Source: a virus
Virus record (IMG/VR): IMGVR_UViG_3300036791_000703
Span: 1 to 64,000 of that record
Length of the DNA stretch: 64,000 bases
Direction: 5' to 3' (one strand)
A program made the translations under genes and the position numbers. Under the pieces are notes generated by a model. It had not been told where the DNA came from and did no database searches. It saw only the letters and a program-made list of their open reading frames with translations. Positions 16,261 through 25,042 of this stretch are shown piece by piece; the first letter of the stretch is position 1; every line of letters begins with the position of its first letter.

Positions 16261-19200
16261 ACGTCGCCGCGCCCAACATTCTGCGCTTCCCGCGGGCGTG
16301 GTTCGATTCCACGCGCGACAGCTTCCAGAACTTCCTCGCCGGCTTCGGTGTGCCCGGTCGCGACAAGGCGGTGTCGCAGTTCTGGGCGTACTATCCACTC
16401 ACCCTCGATCAGCTCGAAGCCGCCTATGCCAGCGACTGGGTGGCGCGCAAGATCGTCGAGATACCGGCGTTCGACGCGACGCGATCCTGGCGGCTGTGGC
16501 AGGCCGACAAGGAGGATCAGAAGAAGATCGAGGAGGCCGAGCGCAAGTACAATCTGCAGCGCAAGCTGCTCGACGCGTTGATCAAGGCGCGGCTCTATGG
16601 CGGCGCTGCGATCATCCTCGGCGTCGATCAGGGCACGTTCCAAGAAGAGCTGCAGATCGACAAGGTCGGCAAGGACGATCTCAAGTTCGTCCATGTGGTG
16701 AGCCGCTATTCGCTCTCCGCCGGCCCGACGGTCAAAGAGATCACCTCGCCGTGGTACGGCCATCCGACCTACTATCAACGCGCCAACACGGTGACGGTGT
16801 CGGCGCCCGGCGGCGTCGAGCCGATCGGCGAGCCCACCATGGGGCAGCTGCCCGGCGACATGCTCTACATCCACCCGAGCCGCGTGATCCGTCTCATCGG
16901 GCTCGACTATCCCGATATCGAGCGGGCGCCGGACGCTTGGGGTCTCACCGTGCTGCAGCCGGTCGCCGATGCGCTCAAGGCCGCCGGGATGGTGACATCG
17001 TCGATGGCGACGATGATCGCCGAGGCCAAGCTCGACATCATCAAGGTGCCGGCGCTGACCGCGAAGATGGGGACCGCCGAGGGCACCCAGAACGTGCTCA
17101 GCCGGTTCATGCAGACCAACGTCGCCAAGTCGAGCATCAACGCGCTGCTGATCGACAAAGAGGAGGAATGGGAGCGCCATCAGCTGCAGCTGTCGAACTA
17201 CGACAAGGTGCTCAGTTCGTACTTCCTCTTGTGCTGTGCCGCCGCCGATGTGCCGGCGACGCGCTTCATGGGCCGCGAGCCCGCAGGTCAGAACGCCACC
17301 GGCGACAGCGACACGCGCAATTACTACGACCGTCTCGCGTCGGATCAGAAGGTGCGCCAGACGCCAGCGCTGCGCCCGCTCGACGAGGTGCTGTTGCGCT
17401 CGACCTTTGGCAGTCGCGACGACGCATGGCGCTACGACTGGAACGCGCTGTGGCTGATGTCGGATGCCGAGAAGGCCGATGTCGAATTGAAGAAGGCACA
17501 GGCGCATCAGGTCGATGTCAACGCTGGTCTCATCTCTCCGCACGTGCTGCAGATTGGCCGCGAGAATTCACTTGTGGAGTCGGGCTTCCTGTATCCGGGC
17601 ATCGAGACTGCTATCGAGGAGGAGGCTGATTGGGACGCCGAGGAAGGCGTACAGCAAGCGCGCACCAAGGGAATGACCGATCCCAACGACCCTGATGCGA
17701 TCGAGCATGCGGCGAAGATGGGCAAGAAATACGGCAACATCGATCCGAACGATCCGAAGACGATCGCCGCCAAGGCCAAGGCGCTGCCGAAACCGCCGCC
17801 CGGTGGCGGCAAACCCAACGGTGGGGGAAAGTCGAATGGTGCCGCGCGCGACGCGCGCAATCCCTTTCGCCGTCTCGCGCGCGACGCGCCGCCGTCGGTA
17901 GTCTTCACTCCCGAGCTGCACCCGCACGATCCCAAGACCGGGCAGTGGGCAACCACGGTCACCGGCGATCCGTTGCAGATGAATCCCGAGGTCGCCACCG
18001 TCGGCGGCGACGAATGGAATCAGAAGACCGGGGCGCGTCTGGAATTCGAGTATGCGCGCGTCAAGCCGGTACTCGACAAGCTCGCCAGTGATCTGGTCGA
18101 GGGCCAAGCTGAAGACACGCCCGATGATCCCGACGAGGACGAGGAGCAGCCCTATACGCCAGAGAGCTGGGATGAGCTGGGCGACTCGCAGCAGGAGGAA
18201 GCCAAAGAGAAATGGATGGAGGCCACCTACAGCGATTACGAGGACAGCGAAATCCAGAGCCAAATCGACAGCGGCTATCTGCTCGAACAGGGCAAGCGCG
18301 AGGCGTTGCAGGATTGGAAGGATGCGCCGACCAAGCATTCGACCACGAGCGGTGAAACGCTCGAATGGCCAGACTGGGCGAGCGAGGCGGTCGACGAGGT
18401 GATGGAAGAGCATGCCGAGGCCGGCAAGCGCATTCGCTTCACCAAGGATCAAATCCTCAAGGCGTTGACGATCGATGCCGGTAAGTACGACGAGTTCGGT
18501 GGCGACGGCAGCAGCGATCCCGATGTCGACTTCGACGACAGCGAGCTGACCGATCCGGCCGGCTACGATCCGAGCGAGGTATTCCCTGGCTTCGAGAAGC
18601 TGGAGCCGTCGAGCTTCCTCAAGGAGGACGAGCGCGACGACATCCGGAAGGCGATCACCGACGCGTTCAACAAAGAGGGCGAGAGCAAAGCCGACAAGCT
18701 CGATGCGTCCGATTACATCGACAAGAGCACCATTCAGGATTACCAGAGCGAAAGTTGGGATCAGTATTCGGACAAGCAGAAGTGGGAATACGCCGAGCAG
18801 TATCTTGAGCTTGGCGAGCAAGAGAGCCATCGCGAAACGCCAGAGCCGACCCAGGTGCTGATGCCGGCGCACTTCGATCCGATGGGCAACCCCAACGTTG
18901 ATGACGATTACAAGAACGATGCCGACTACAAGAACACCAAGTCACTCGGCCGGGCGATGTCGATCGCGCGTGCGGTGCAGGTGAGCAAAGAACGCGACAT
19001 CGACACCGACGAAGAGACCGTCCGCGACATGGACAGCACTCTGTGGCGCGATTGGAAGTCGTCCTCGACATCACCGAATGGCAAGCTGCTGCAGCTCGCC
19101 ATCGCCGACGAGCTTGGTGGTCGCCTGCACGAGGGGCGCATCGGTGATCCGGCGGAGGTCGAGAAGACCAAGCGCGAGGGCAACAAGTGGGGCGGCTACG

Positions 19201-19628
19201 ACGCAGTGAAGGCGTACATCCGCGGCAAGTGGGAGACCACGCAGTTCCTGCTCGACAAGGCCAACATGCAGACCGTCGGGTTGTGGCGTGGCGTTGGCCT
19301 CGATGTCACGAACGAGCGCACCGAGACTGTGACCGCGGGTCCGCACGTGCCGGCATTCAGCAAGCTGCCCGACACCTCGATCCGTCGCAACGGTGCGGCG
19401 TCGTGGACGATCAAGCGCTCGGTCGCCAATAACTGGTCGCGGGTGACGATCCGTGCCCAGGTGCCGCGCACTGCGATCGTCTCGGTGCCGGTCTATGGCC
19501 AGAACGTCCACAACGAGCACGAGGTGATCGTCGCTGGCACGGCGTGGAAAAATTGGGATGCGTGGAATGGTCCGGCGCCATCCTTCGAAGATGTTCCAAT
19601 GGCGTTGCACGCGGGAGCCACGCCATGA
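16257..19628 (+). CDS. portal protein (DUF1073) fused to an ADP-ribosyltransferase-like domain
   Basis: This 1123-aa protein is about twice a usual portal. Residues 1-480 match the DUF1073 portal family (start NILRFPRAWFDSTRDSFQNF, then YGGAAIILG, and RFMGREPAGQNATGDSDTRN), forming the dodecameric DNA gate. A Gly/Pro/Lys linker follows, then a long acidic helical region (560-960). The last 150 residues resemble an R-S-E class ART: Arg1011 in LWRGV, Ser1049 in ASWT, and ExE at Glu1087/Glu1089 in NEHEVIV. Packaged ARTs (such as T4 Alt) modify host proteins on infection. Activity here is inferred. The ATG overlaps the upstream stop. Confidence 0.8.
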   Translation: MNVAAPNILRFPRAWFDSTRDSFQNFLAGFGVPGRDKAVSQFWAYYPLTLDQLEAAYASDWVARKIVEIPAFDATRSWRLWQADKEDQKKIEEAERKYNLQRKLLDALIKARLYGGAAIILGVDQGTFQEELQIDKVGKDDLKFVHVVSRYSLSAGPTVKEITSPWYGHPTYYQRANTVTVSAPGGVEPIGEPTMGQLPGDMLYIHPSRVIRLIGLDYPDIERAPDAWGLTVLQPVADALKAAGMVTSSMATMIAEAKLDIIKVPALTAKMGTAEGTQNVLSRFMQTNVAKSSINALLIDKEEEWERHQLQLSNYDKVLSSYFLLCCAAADVPATRFMGREPAGQNATGDSDTRNYYDRLASDQKVRQTPALRPLDEVLLRSTFGSRDDAWRYDWNALWLMSDAEKADVELKKAQAHQVDVNAGLISPHVLQIGRENSLVESGFLYPGIETAIEEEADWDAEEGVQQARTKGMTDPNDPDAIEHAAKMGKKYGNIDPNDPKTIAAKAKALPKPPPGGGKPNGGGKSNGAARDARNPFRRLARDAPPSVVFTPELHPHDPKTGQWATTVTGDPLQMNPEVATVGGDEWNQKTGARLEFEYARVKPVLDKLASDLVEGQAEDTPDDPDEDEEQPYTPESWDELGDSQQEEAKEKWMEATYSDYEDSEIQSQIDSGYLLEQGKREALQDWKDAPTKHSTTSGETLEWPDWASEAVDEVMEEHAEAGKRIRFTKDQILKALTIDAGKYDEFGGDGSSDPDVDFDDSELTDPAGYDPSEVFPGFEKLEPSSFLKEDERDDIRKAITDAFNKEGESKADKLDASDYIDKSTIQDYQSESWDQYSDKQKWEYAEQYLELGEQESHRETPEPTQVLMPAHFDPMGNPNVDDDYKNDADYKNTKSLGRAMSIARAVQVSKERDIDTDEETVRDMDSTLWRDWKSSSTSPNGKLLQLAIADELGGRLHEGRIGDPAEVEKTKREGNKWGGYDAVKAYIRGKWETTQFLLDKANMQTVGLWRGVGLDVTNERTETVTAGPHVPAFSKLPDTSIRRNGAASWTIKRSVANNWSRVTIRAQVPRTAIVSVPVYGQNVHNEHEVIVAGTAWKNWDAWNGPAPSFEDVPMALHAGATP

Positions 19629-19840
19629 CGCTCAAGATCGACCTGCTCAAGATCGACATGGATGCCGGCAAGCATTGGATCGATCGCGTCACCGCGGAGA
19701 TCAAAGCGGACAAGCTTGAGCTGATCCGGGTGAAGGCGCGGGCCAATTGGCTGCGCAAGCAGGGCCGCGATCCCGGCGCCGCCGGCATCCGTGAGGCCGA
19801 GCTAGAGGCACGGATCAAGGCACTCACGAGCGGCGGGTGA
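19625..19840 (+). CDS. short coiled-coil protein, 71 aa
   Basis: It is coupled to the portal gene by ATGA. Nearly all helix (KIDLLKIDMDAGKHWIDR, then basic and Glu-rich heptads). It may be a portal- or scaffold-associated accessory. No family recognised. Its stop overlaps the GTG of the next micro-gene. Confidence 0.6.
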   Translation: MTLKIDLLKIDMDAGKHWIDRVTAEIKADKLELIRVKARANWLRKQGRDPGAAGIREAELEARIKALTSGG

Positions 19841-19923
19841 ACATCTGGGTCTATCAGCTGGCGCTGCTTGCTGGCGCGCTGCTGATCCTGATGACCATCC
19901 TCGCGATCTTCCTGACGAACTGA
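19837..19923 (+). CDS. 28-residue membrane peptide
   Basis: A GTG start overlaps the preceding stop (GTGA). The product, NIWVYQLALLAGALLILMTI and eight more residues, is one hydrophobic helix. It lies between head genes in a coupled chain, which supports expression. Role unknown. Confidence 0.5.
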   Translation: MNIWVYQLALLAGALLILMTILAIFLTN

Positions 19924-19931
19924 GGTGCGCC

Positions 19932-21800
19932 ATGCCACTCACCGCGAAGGGCGCCAAAATCTTGGCCGCCATGAAGAAGCAATATGGTGAGACCGAAGGT
20001 GAAAAAATATTTTACGCCTCGAAGAACGCCGGCACCATCACCGGCGTCGATCGGCTGGCGCTGCTGTTGCGAACCACCTCGCTGGCCGACGCGTGGTCTG
20101 AGCAAGCGCGCGAGGCAGCGCTCGCTGCACGTCACCACGGTCTGAGCCGCGAGGAGTCCGAAGAGGTCGGCTCGTCCTACGAAGGCGCGCTGCGAACCAA
20201 CCGGCGCCGCGAGCGCGAGGCGCGGAAGAACTGGCGCGAAATCGCGAACGAGGTCGAGCGGCTACGCAAAAAGAAGCGTCACGACGCCATCGTCGGCGAC
20301 GACACCTACAATCCCGAAACCGGCGAGATCGAATACGTGAGCAGCCGCCGCACGGGTGGCACCGTGGTCGAGCGCGATCCGTTTGGGCGGGAGGTCTCGT
20401 CCTTCGAAAAGAGTAAGCGCAAAACCGTCCGGCGTGATCCGTTCGGCCGCGAGATCGCGACCTTTGAAGAGGATCGTCAAATGTCCACCCCACTGTTCTC
20501 GATGTTGTCGAGCACGGCTCTGCCGCAGTTCAGCGTTGTCGGCGATGCCGCCCCCAAGGTCACGATGGTGCAGCTCTGTGACCACATCGAGATAGATGAT
20601 GGCGCCAAGGTGTCATTCACCACCGACGGCTTTCTCAAAGCCCAGCCGCGGATCGCGCGAACCGGGATTCAATTGTACGGCGGCGAAGAACTCGGCATCG
20701 CCGACATGGATGTGGTGCGCGTCTATCGGCCGGAGAAAGCGGTGTTCGATAACGCCACGGTCAAGAGCTACACGCACCTGCCGATGACGCTCGAACATCC
20801 GCCCGCTCCGGTGACGCCGCAGAACTGGAAGGATCACGCCACCGGCGAGACCGGTGACGAGGTGCTGCGCGACGGCGGTACCGTGCGCGTGCCGTTGATG
20901 CTGCGCGACGCCAAGGCCATTGCGGCGTGGAAAGACGGTACCAAGAAGCAACTCAGCGTCGGCTACAGCTGCGATCTCAAATGGCAGTCTGGCGTGGTCC
21001 CGTTCGGCCAGCCGGGTGCCGGTGAGACCTACGACGCCATTCAGGAAAACATCAGGGCAAACCATCTAGCGCAGTGCGCCGCTGCGCGAGGCGGACCCAT
21101 CCTCACTATCGGCGACAAACAGGAGAACCACATGAACCTCAAGACCGTGATGGTGGATGGCATCGCCTGCGAGATGACCGACACCGCTGCCCAGCTGGTG
21201 CAGAAGACCATCGCCATGCTGAACGATCAGGTGGAGAACTTCAAAAAGAAGTCGAAGGAATCCGAGGAAGAGTGCAAGGACGCCATCGAGCACATCAAGA
21301 AGCTCGACGGCGAGATCAAGGCCAAGGACGCCGAGATCGTCGTACTCAAGAAGGGCGTCGAAGACGCTAAGCTCAAGCCCGAGCAGCTCGATGCGCTGGT
21401 GAAGGATCGCCAGATCGTGTTCGACTCAGCCCGTCGCATCCTCGGTGACGGCTACAAGTTTGAGGGCCGCACGGTCGAGCAGGTCCGCCGTGACGCCGTC
21501 GACAAGCATCTCGGCGACACCGCCAAGGGCTGGGACGACAATCAGGTCCGTGCCGGCTTCGACAGCATTCTTTCGCTGATGCCGAAGGACGGTCGCACGA
21601 TCCATCGCCCTGGCTCGATGGATCACGCGGTGTCGGCATTCTCTGGTCGTCCTGGCTGGGCGAGCGGCGCGCCGGTCGATCCGCAGGCGGTCCGCGATGC
21701 CGCCTACGCCGACAGCGTTCGCGAACTCAACGACGCGTGGAAGCCGCAGGCGACCCGTGACGCCGAGGCCGCCGTTCGCCGCGCCGCTGGCGGCTACTGA
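19932..21800 (+). CDS. prohead protease (DUF2213-type) with scaffold-like C-terminus
   Basis: The 622-aa protein begins with the PLTAKGAKILAAMKKQYG...FYASKNAGTITGVD signature seen on phage head proteins. After a basic helical linker with two copies of RRDPFGRE-type repeats (Asp149 and Asp169), residues 180-395 match the DUF2213 head-maturation protease (THLPMTLEHP, KKQLSVGYSCDL). A long coiled coil (about 421-493) and a C-terminal tail resemble an internal scaffold cleaved during maturation. Catalytic residues are not assigned with certainty. Position just before cement and capsid genes is as expected. Confidence 0.75.
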   Translation: MPLTAKGAKILAAMKKQYGETEGEKIFYASKNAGTITGVDRLALLLRTTSLADAWSEQAREAALAARHHGLSREESEEVGSSYEGALRTNRRREREARKNWREIANEVERLRKKKRHDAIVGDDTYNPETGEIEYVSSRRTGGTVVERDPFGREVSSFEKSKRKTVRRDPFGREIATFEEDRQMSTPLFSMLSSTALPQFSVVGDAAPKVTMVQLCDHIEIDDGAKVSFTTDGFLKAQPRIARTGIQLYGGEELGIADMDVVRVYRPEKAVFDNATVKSYTHLPMTLEHPPAPVTPQNWKDHATGETGDEVLRDGGTVRVPLMLRDAKAIAAWKDGTKKQLSVGYSCDLKWQSGVVPFGQPGAGETYDAIQENIRANHLAQCAAARGGPILTIGDKQENHMNLKTVMVDGIACEMTDTAAQLVQKTIAMLNDQVENFKKKSKESEEECKDAIEHIKKLDGEIKAKDAEIVVLKKGVEDAKLKPEQLDALVKDRQIVFDSARRILGDGYKFEGRTVEQVRRDAVDKHLGDTAKGWDDNQVRAGFDSILSLMPKDGRTIHRPGSMDHAVSAFSGRPGWASGAPVDPQAVRDAAYADSVRELNDAWKPQATRDAEAAVRRAAGGY

Positions 21801-21820
21801 GACGGAAATCCATTTCCGTC
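21801..21820. promoter_or_regulatory. perfect hairpin between scaffold and cement genes
   Basis: GACGGAAAT-cc-ATTTCCGTC starts at the base after the protease/scaffold stop codon. No U-tract follows, so it is more likely an mRNA processing or stability element that sets apart the abundantly needed cement and capsid messages. The cement start codon is 35 bases further on. Confidence 0.45.
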
Positions 21821-21855
21821 TCACCTGATCCAAACTCTCGCGAAAGGACCTCACC

Positions 21856-22713
21856 ATGACCGTCGTCGTCCAGACGAACTATTCCCCGCAAATTCGTCCC
21901 GCGGTTGAAGGGATGATCGCGGACATGATGCCTTCTGCCATCGTCACTCGCCTGTGCGAGACGATGACCGGCATTCCGTTCGGCAAAGCGGTGTCGCAAG
22001 GCACGCAGTCCGCCAAGGGCGTGCTGCTCGGCGGCGCCAGCAAATACCAGGGCGTCACCGTCATCGACAACACCCTGTCGATCTCGCCGCTCGATCCGTA
22101 TTCGAGCACGCTCAACCCGGTCGATGCCTACGGCTATCAGACCAACGTCGCGGTGATGACCCGTGGCCACCTCTGGGGCAAGGCGTGGTCGGTGATCGCG
22201 CCTAACGATCCGGTGTACTACGACGCCGCGCTCGGCACGCTCGGCAATGCCGCGGCGGGCCAGTCGGCCAATGGTTCGATCCAGTTCTCACAGCAGCCGG
22301 CCGACGGCAACACCATCATCATCAACGGCGTCACCATCACTTTCCACGCCTCTGGCGCGACCGGTGACGACATCAACATCGGCCCGACGCTCGGCGACAC
22401 CGTTGCGGCGCTGGCGACCCACCTCAATGGATCGGCCACCACCGGCATCAGCGCGCTGGTCTATGGCGCCTATCCGCCGTCGCCCGGTGGCTCGGCGCAG
22501 GGCTCCGGCTCGAACACGCTGACGATCTCCGAGAAGACCCCCGGCACCGCCGGTAACGCGATTGCGATCAGTGCCGCCGGCACGCCCGGCGCCACCGCCT
22601 CGGGCGCTACGCTCTCGGGCGGCACTGCGGCCTCGATCCTCATCCCCAATGCGCATTGGATTGACGCCGCGGTGTCCGGTCAGCTGGCGAAGGTCGCGCT
22701 GTTCGGCGGTTAA
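21856..22713 (+). CDS. head decoration (structural cement, Gp24-like) protein with inserted domain
   Basis: The opening (VVVQTNYSPQIRPAVEGMIA, then GIPFGKAVSQGTQSAKGVLLGG) matches the structural cement protein family that locks capsid lattices. The length, 285 aa, exceeds the usual ~150 because residues about 148-258 carry an extra domain (NGVTITFHASGATGDDINIG...). A diverged copy of this domain is found in the tail sheath of this window. The AAAGGA ribosome site fits. Very probably virion surface-exposed. Confidence 0.75.
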   Translation: MTVVVQTNYSPQIRPAVEGMIADMMPSAIVTRLCETMTGIPFGKAVSQGTQSAKGVLLGGASKYQGVTVIDNTLSISPLDPYSSTLNPVDAYGYQTNVAVMTRGHLWGKAWSVIAPNDPVYYDAALGTLGNAAAGQSANGSIQFSQQPADGNTIIINGVTITFHASGATGDDINIGPTLGDTVAALATHLNGSATTGISALVYGAYPPSPGGSAQGSGSNTLTISEKTPGTAGNAIAISAAGTPGATASGATLSGGTAASILIPNAHWIDAAVSGQLAKVALFGG

Positions 22714-22787
22714 CACGCAGCATTCCATCGCTTCGTCCCCCGTTCAGGGCCGGGGGCTGAGGATCACATCGACAAGGAGATCAACCA

Positions 22788-23762
22788 ATGTTCGGTATCG
22801 GCCACAACAGCGGCATGTTTCTTCGCGACATGCCCAACGAGCAAGCCGCTCTGAGCTTTCTCGTTTCGCAAATCACTTACATCGAACCAACCGTCTACCG
22901 GATAAAATATCCAGAACTGTTTTATCGTGAGTTAGTGCCGGTAGATTCCACTGGTACTGAATGGGCTAAGAGCATCACCTTTTTCAGTATCGATCAGGTT
23001 GGTGCCGCGGATTGGTTTCACGCCCAGGCCGCTGATATCCCGCTCGCTGATGTGACGCGTGCCAAGCACGAGGTTGCGATCGAGATGGGGGCCATCGGCT
23101 ATCGTTATAATACGGAGGAGCTGGCGCAAGGGATGATGATCCCGAACTTCAGCCTTTCGACCGAGCGCGCATCAGCAGCGCGTCGTGCTTCGGAGGAGTT
23201 TCTGCATAATATCGCCATCTACGGCAATACCCAAAAGAGCTGGCATGGTTTGATTAACAGCCCTGGTATTCCGGTTATCAATACCCCGCATACCTGGGCT
23301 TACGACATGGCGCAAGCGCCGCCGCTGGTCCAGAACCTGATGAACGATGTCAACTTCGCGCTGACCAACATCTGGCAGTCGACCTTGGGCATCGAGATGT
23401 CGGACGTGGTGCTGTTGCCGTTCTCGGCGATGAGCCAGATCGCGATGGCGCAGCTGCCTGCCACCTCGATGAACATTCTGCAGTGGATCAAGCAGAACAA
23501 CATCGTCACCCAGCAGACCGGCCAGCAGATCGAAATCCGTGCGGTGCGCGGCCTCGATACCGGTGGCGTCTCGGGGAACGGCCGTATCGTCGCATACAAG
23601 CGCGATCCGGAAATCATCAAGATGCACGTGCCGATGCCGCATCGCTTCCTGCCAGTGTGGCAGCGCGGGCCGCTCGTCTATGACGTGCCCGGCATCTTTA
23701 GAGTCGGCGGCCTCGAAATCCGTCGGCCGGCGACCATGCGCTACGTCGACGGCGTGTGCTGA
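22788..23762 (+). CDS. major capsid protein (DUF2184 type)
   Basis: This 324-aa protein starts after AAGGAG. It begins MFGIGHNSG, a tag common in alphaproteobacterial proteins, then DUF2184-family features: YRIKYPELFYRELVPV, EEFLHNIAIYG and a C-terminal EIRRPATMRYVDGV. The family forms HK97-fold capsid lattices. Order protease-cement-capsid supports it. A hairpin (CCCCCG...CGGGGG, 22737-22756) lies before the gene and a terminator after it, so the capsid message may be separately set. Confidence 0.85.
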   Translation: MFGIGHNSGMFLRDMPNEQAALSFLVSQITYIEPTVYRIKYPELFYRELVPVDSTGTEWAKSITFFSIDQVGAADWFHAQAADIPLADVTRAKHEVAIEMGAIGYRYNTEELAQGMMIPNFSLSTERASAARRASEEFLHNIAIYGNTQKSWHGLINSPGIPVINTPHTWAYDMAQAPPLVQNLMNDVNFALTNIWQSTLGIEMSDVVLLPFSAMSQIAMAQLPATSMNILQWIKQNNIVTQQTGQQIEIRAVRGLDTGGVSGNGRIVAYKRDPEIIKMHVPMPHRFLPVWQRGPLVYDVPGIFRVGGLEIRRPATMRYVDGVC

Positions 23763-23785
23763 GCGATCGTTAGCGAGCGAACCGA

Positions 23786-23812
23786 AGGCCGCATCCCGCG
23801 GCCTATATTTTT
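23786..23812 (+). terminator. terminator after the major capsid gene
   Basis: AGGCCGC (23786-23792), a 5-nt loop and GCGGCCT (23798-23804) are followed by ATATTTTT. The U-tract is not perfect, so partial read-through into the head-completion genes is likely. Confidence 0.75.
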
Positions 23813-23824
23813 GGGAGAAACACC

Positions 23825-24316
23825 ATGCAAGAAGGTCCGGTCGACCTCGACGCGTTGGTGGCCAAGAACCGGCCGCCATCGGCATCCGAGATGATCATTG
23901 CCCCCAAGCTCGATCAGCCTCGGGTGCCGCCCCTTACGCCGCAGGTGATCGTGGTCGCCGACAGCAATCGGCTCAACAAGCCGTCGCAGCGCGTCACCGT
24001 GCTCAACACCTCGCGGGCGACCAACCACATCGTCATCGATCGCTTCATGCACGGCCACGAGCTGCGGCCGGGCGAGATGAAAGAGATCGAGATGGTGGCC
24101 GACGAGATCGAGGCGTTCCGCTTGCTGGGGCGTGAGAACCGCGGCATCTATACGTCCGGCCACTTGGTCGGGCAGCCGCTGCCACCCCATCCGTTGCGCT
24201 TTCTCGACCTCCCGAACCTGCCGTCGGCGCGACAGGACGATGGTGGCGGCGGCGACGGCCATCCGGTCCCCGAGCCGCTCAAGCCCGGCGAGAAGCCGTT
24301 CAGGAAGGGCGCGTGA
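23825..24316 (+). CDS. hypothetical head-associated protein, 163 aa
   Basis: GGGAG precedes the ATG. The middle contains a beta domain (SQRVTVLNTSRATNHIVIDR, ELRPGEMKEIEMVADEIEAF), typical of small decoration or head-tail proteins. Both ends are Pro-rich and likely disordered. Position directly after the capsid suggests a virion or assembly role. Confidence 0.55.
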   Translation: MQEGPVDLDALVAKNRPPSASEMIIAPKLDQPRVPPLTPQVIVVADSNRLNKPSQRVTVLNTSRATNHIVIDRFMHGHELRPGEMKEIEMVADEIEAFRLLGRENRGIYTSGHLVGQPLPPHPLRFLDLPNLPSARQDDGGGGDGHPVPEPLKPGEKPFRKGA

Positions 24317-24317
24317 G

Positions 24318-24743
24318 ATGGGCGCGTCGGCTGCTGACATTGCTCAGTTCAAATCGCAGTTCAAAGAATTCAGCAGTGTTGGCGACGCCCAGATCGCTGC
24401 CGCCTATAACGTCACCGATGTCATCATGGACAGTAGCGTGTGGCCGAGCGCGCGCGATTTCGCGATGGCGCGTCTCCAACTCACCGCTCACATGCTGGCG
24501 ATGGCGATCCAGGGCACAATGTTTGCGGCATCTGGCATCGGCGGCGGTGTGCTCGGCCTCTACATGTCGTCGATCCGGTTCGGCGAGCGCGATGTCAGCT
24601 TCGGCACCCGCCCGACCCTCGGCGTCGCCGGCTCGGCGGTCGGGACGCTAGATGTCGGCGAACTCAATCTGGTCGACACGATGTACGGCCAAACTTATTT
24701 ACTCTTGCGGAATAGAAATGTGATACCTGTCGCAATAGTTTGA
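24318..24743 (+). CDS. head completion protein (DUF4054-like)
   Basis: This 141-aa helical protein begins AADIAQFKSQFKEFSSVGDA, with AAxxWP-type sequence (DSSVWPSARDFAMARLQL) and the GLGG-like C-terminus (GVGGSAVGTLD-like). It fits the DUF4054/gp6-like connector fold that plugs under the portal. The ATG at 24318 follows a GGGCGCGTGAG stretch. Good positional fit. Confidence 0.7.
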   Translation: MGASAADIAQFKSQFKEFSSVGDAQIAAAYNVTDVIMDSSVWPSARDFAMARLQLTAHMLAMAIQGTMFAASGIGGGVLGLYMSSIRFGERDVSFGTRPTLGVAGSAVGTLDVGELNLVDTMYGQTYLLLRNRNVIPVAIV

Positions 24744-24760
24744 TGCGATGAGGTGTGGCA

Positions 24761-25039
24761 ATGGGTGAGTGGATCGATTTTCCAGTTGGGTTTTATGTTT
24801 ACGAGATCGCGGTTGACGGTGTTGTCAGGTACATCGGCAAGGGCAAGAACGGCCGCGTCTTCGATCATCTGCGTGAAACGATCAATCAGGCTTATGCCGG
24901 TGGGGCACGTGTGCAGTACCGCATCGTGCAGGATGGGATGACTGAAGATGAGGCTTTACGCGAAGAGCGTCGACAGATCGCTATCGTGGGCTACGAGCAG
25001 TTTTGGAATACTCAGCCTGACCCCATTTCGAATGAGTAG
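24761..25039 (+). CDS. GIY-YIG (LEM-3-like) nuclease, probable mobile element
   Basis: This 92-aa protein is essentially one GIY-YIG domain: YVY (residues 12-14), YIG (24-26), GKGKNGRVFDHL with Arg32 and His36, and a Glu-rich helix (EALREERRQI) likely supplying the catalytic Glu. The FYVYxI...YIGKGKGxRVFDH form matches the LEM-3-like subgroup. It is wedged between head-completion genes, with a GAGGTG ribosome site, as free-standing homing endonucleases are. No DNA-binding domain remains, so targeting may be lost or supplied by the short C-terminus. Confidence 0.8.
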   Translation: MGEWIDFPVGFYVYEIAVDGVVRYIGKGKNGRVFDHLRETINQAYAGGARVQYRIVQDGMTEDEALREERRQIAIVGYEQFWNTQPDPISNE

Positions 25040-25042
25040 AGT

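Noticed and set aside
16257-17700. Portal region as an anti-CBASS Acb1-type enzyme
   Set aside because: The DUF1073 annotation is sometimes linked to Acb1, but the N-terminal part reads as a full portal and no paired HxT motifs were seen.
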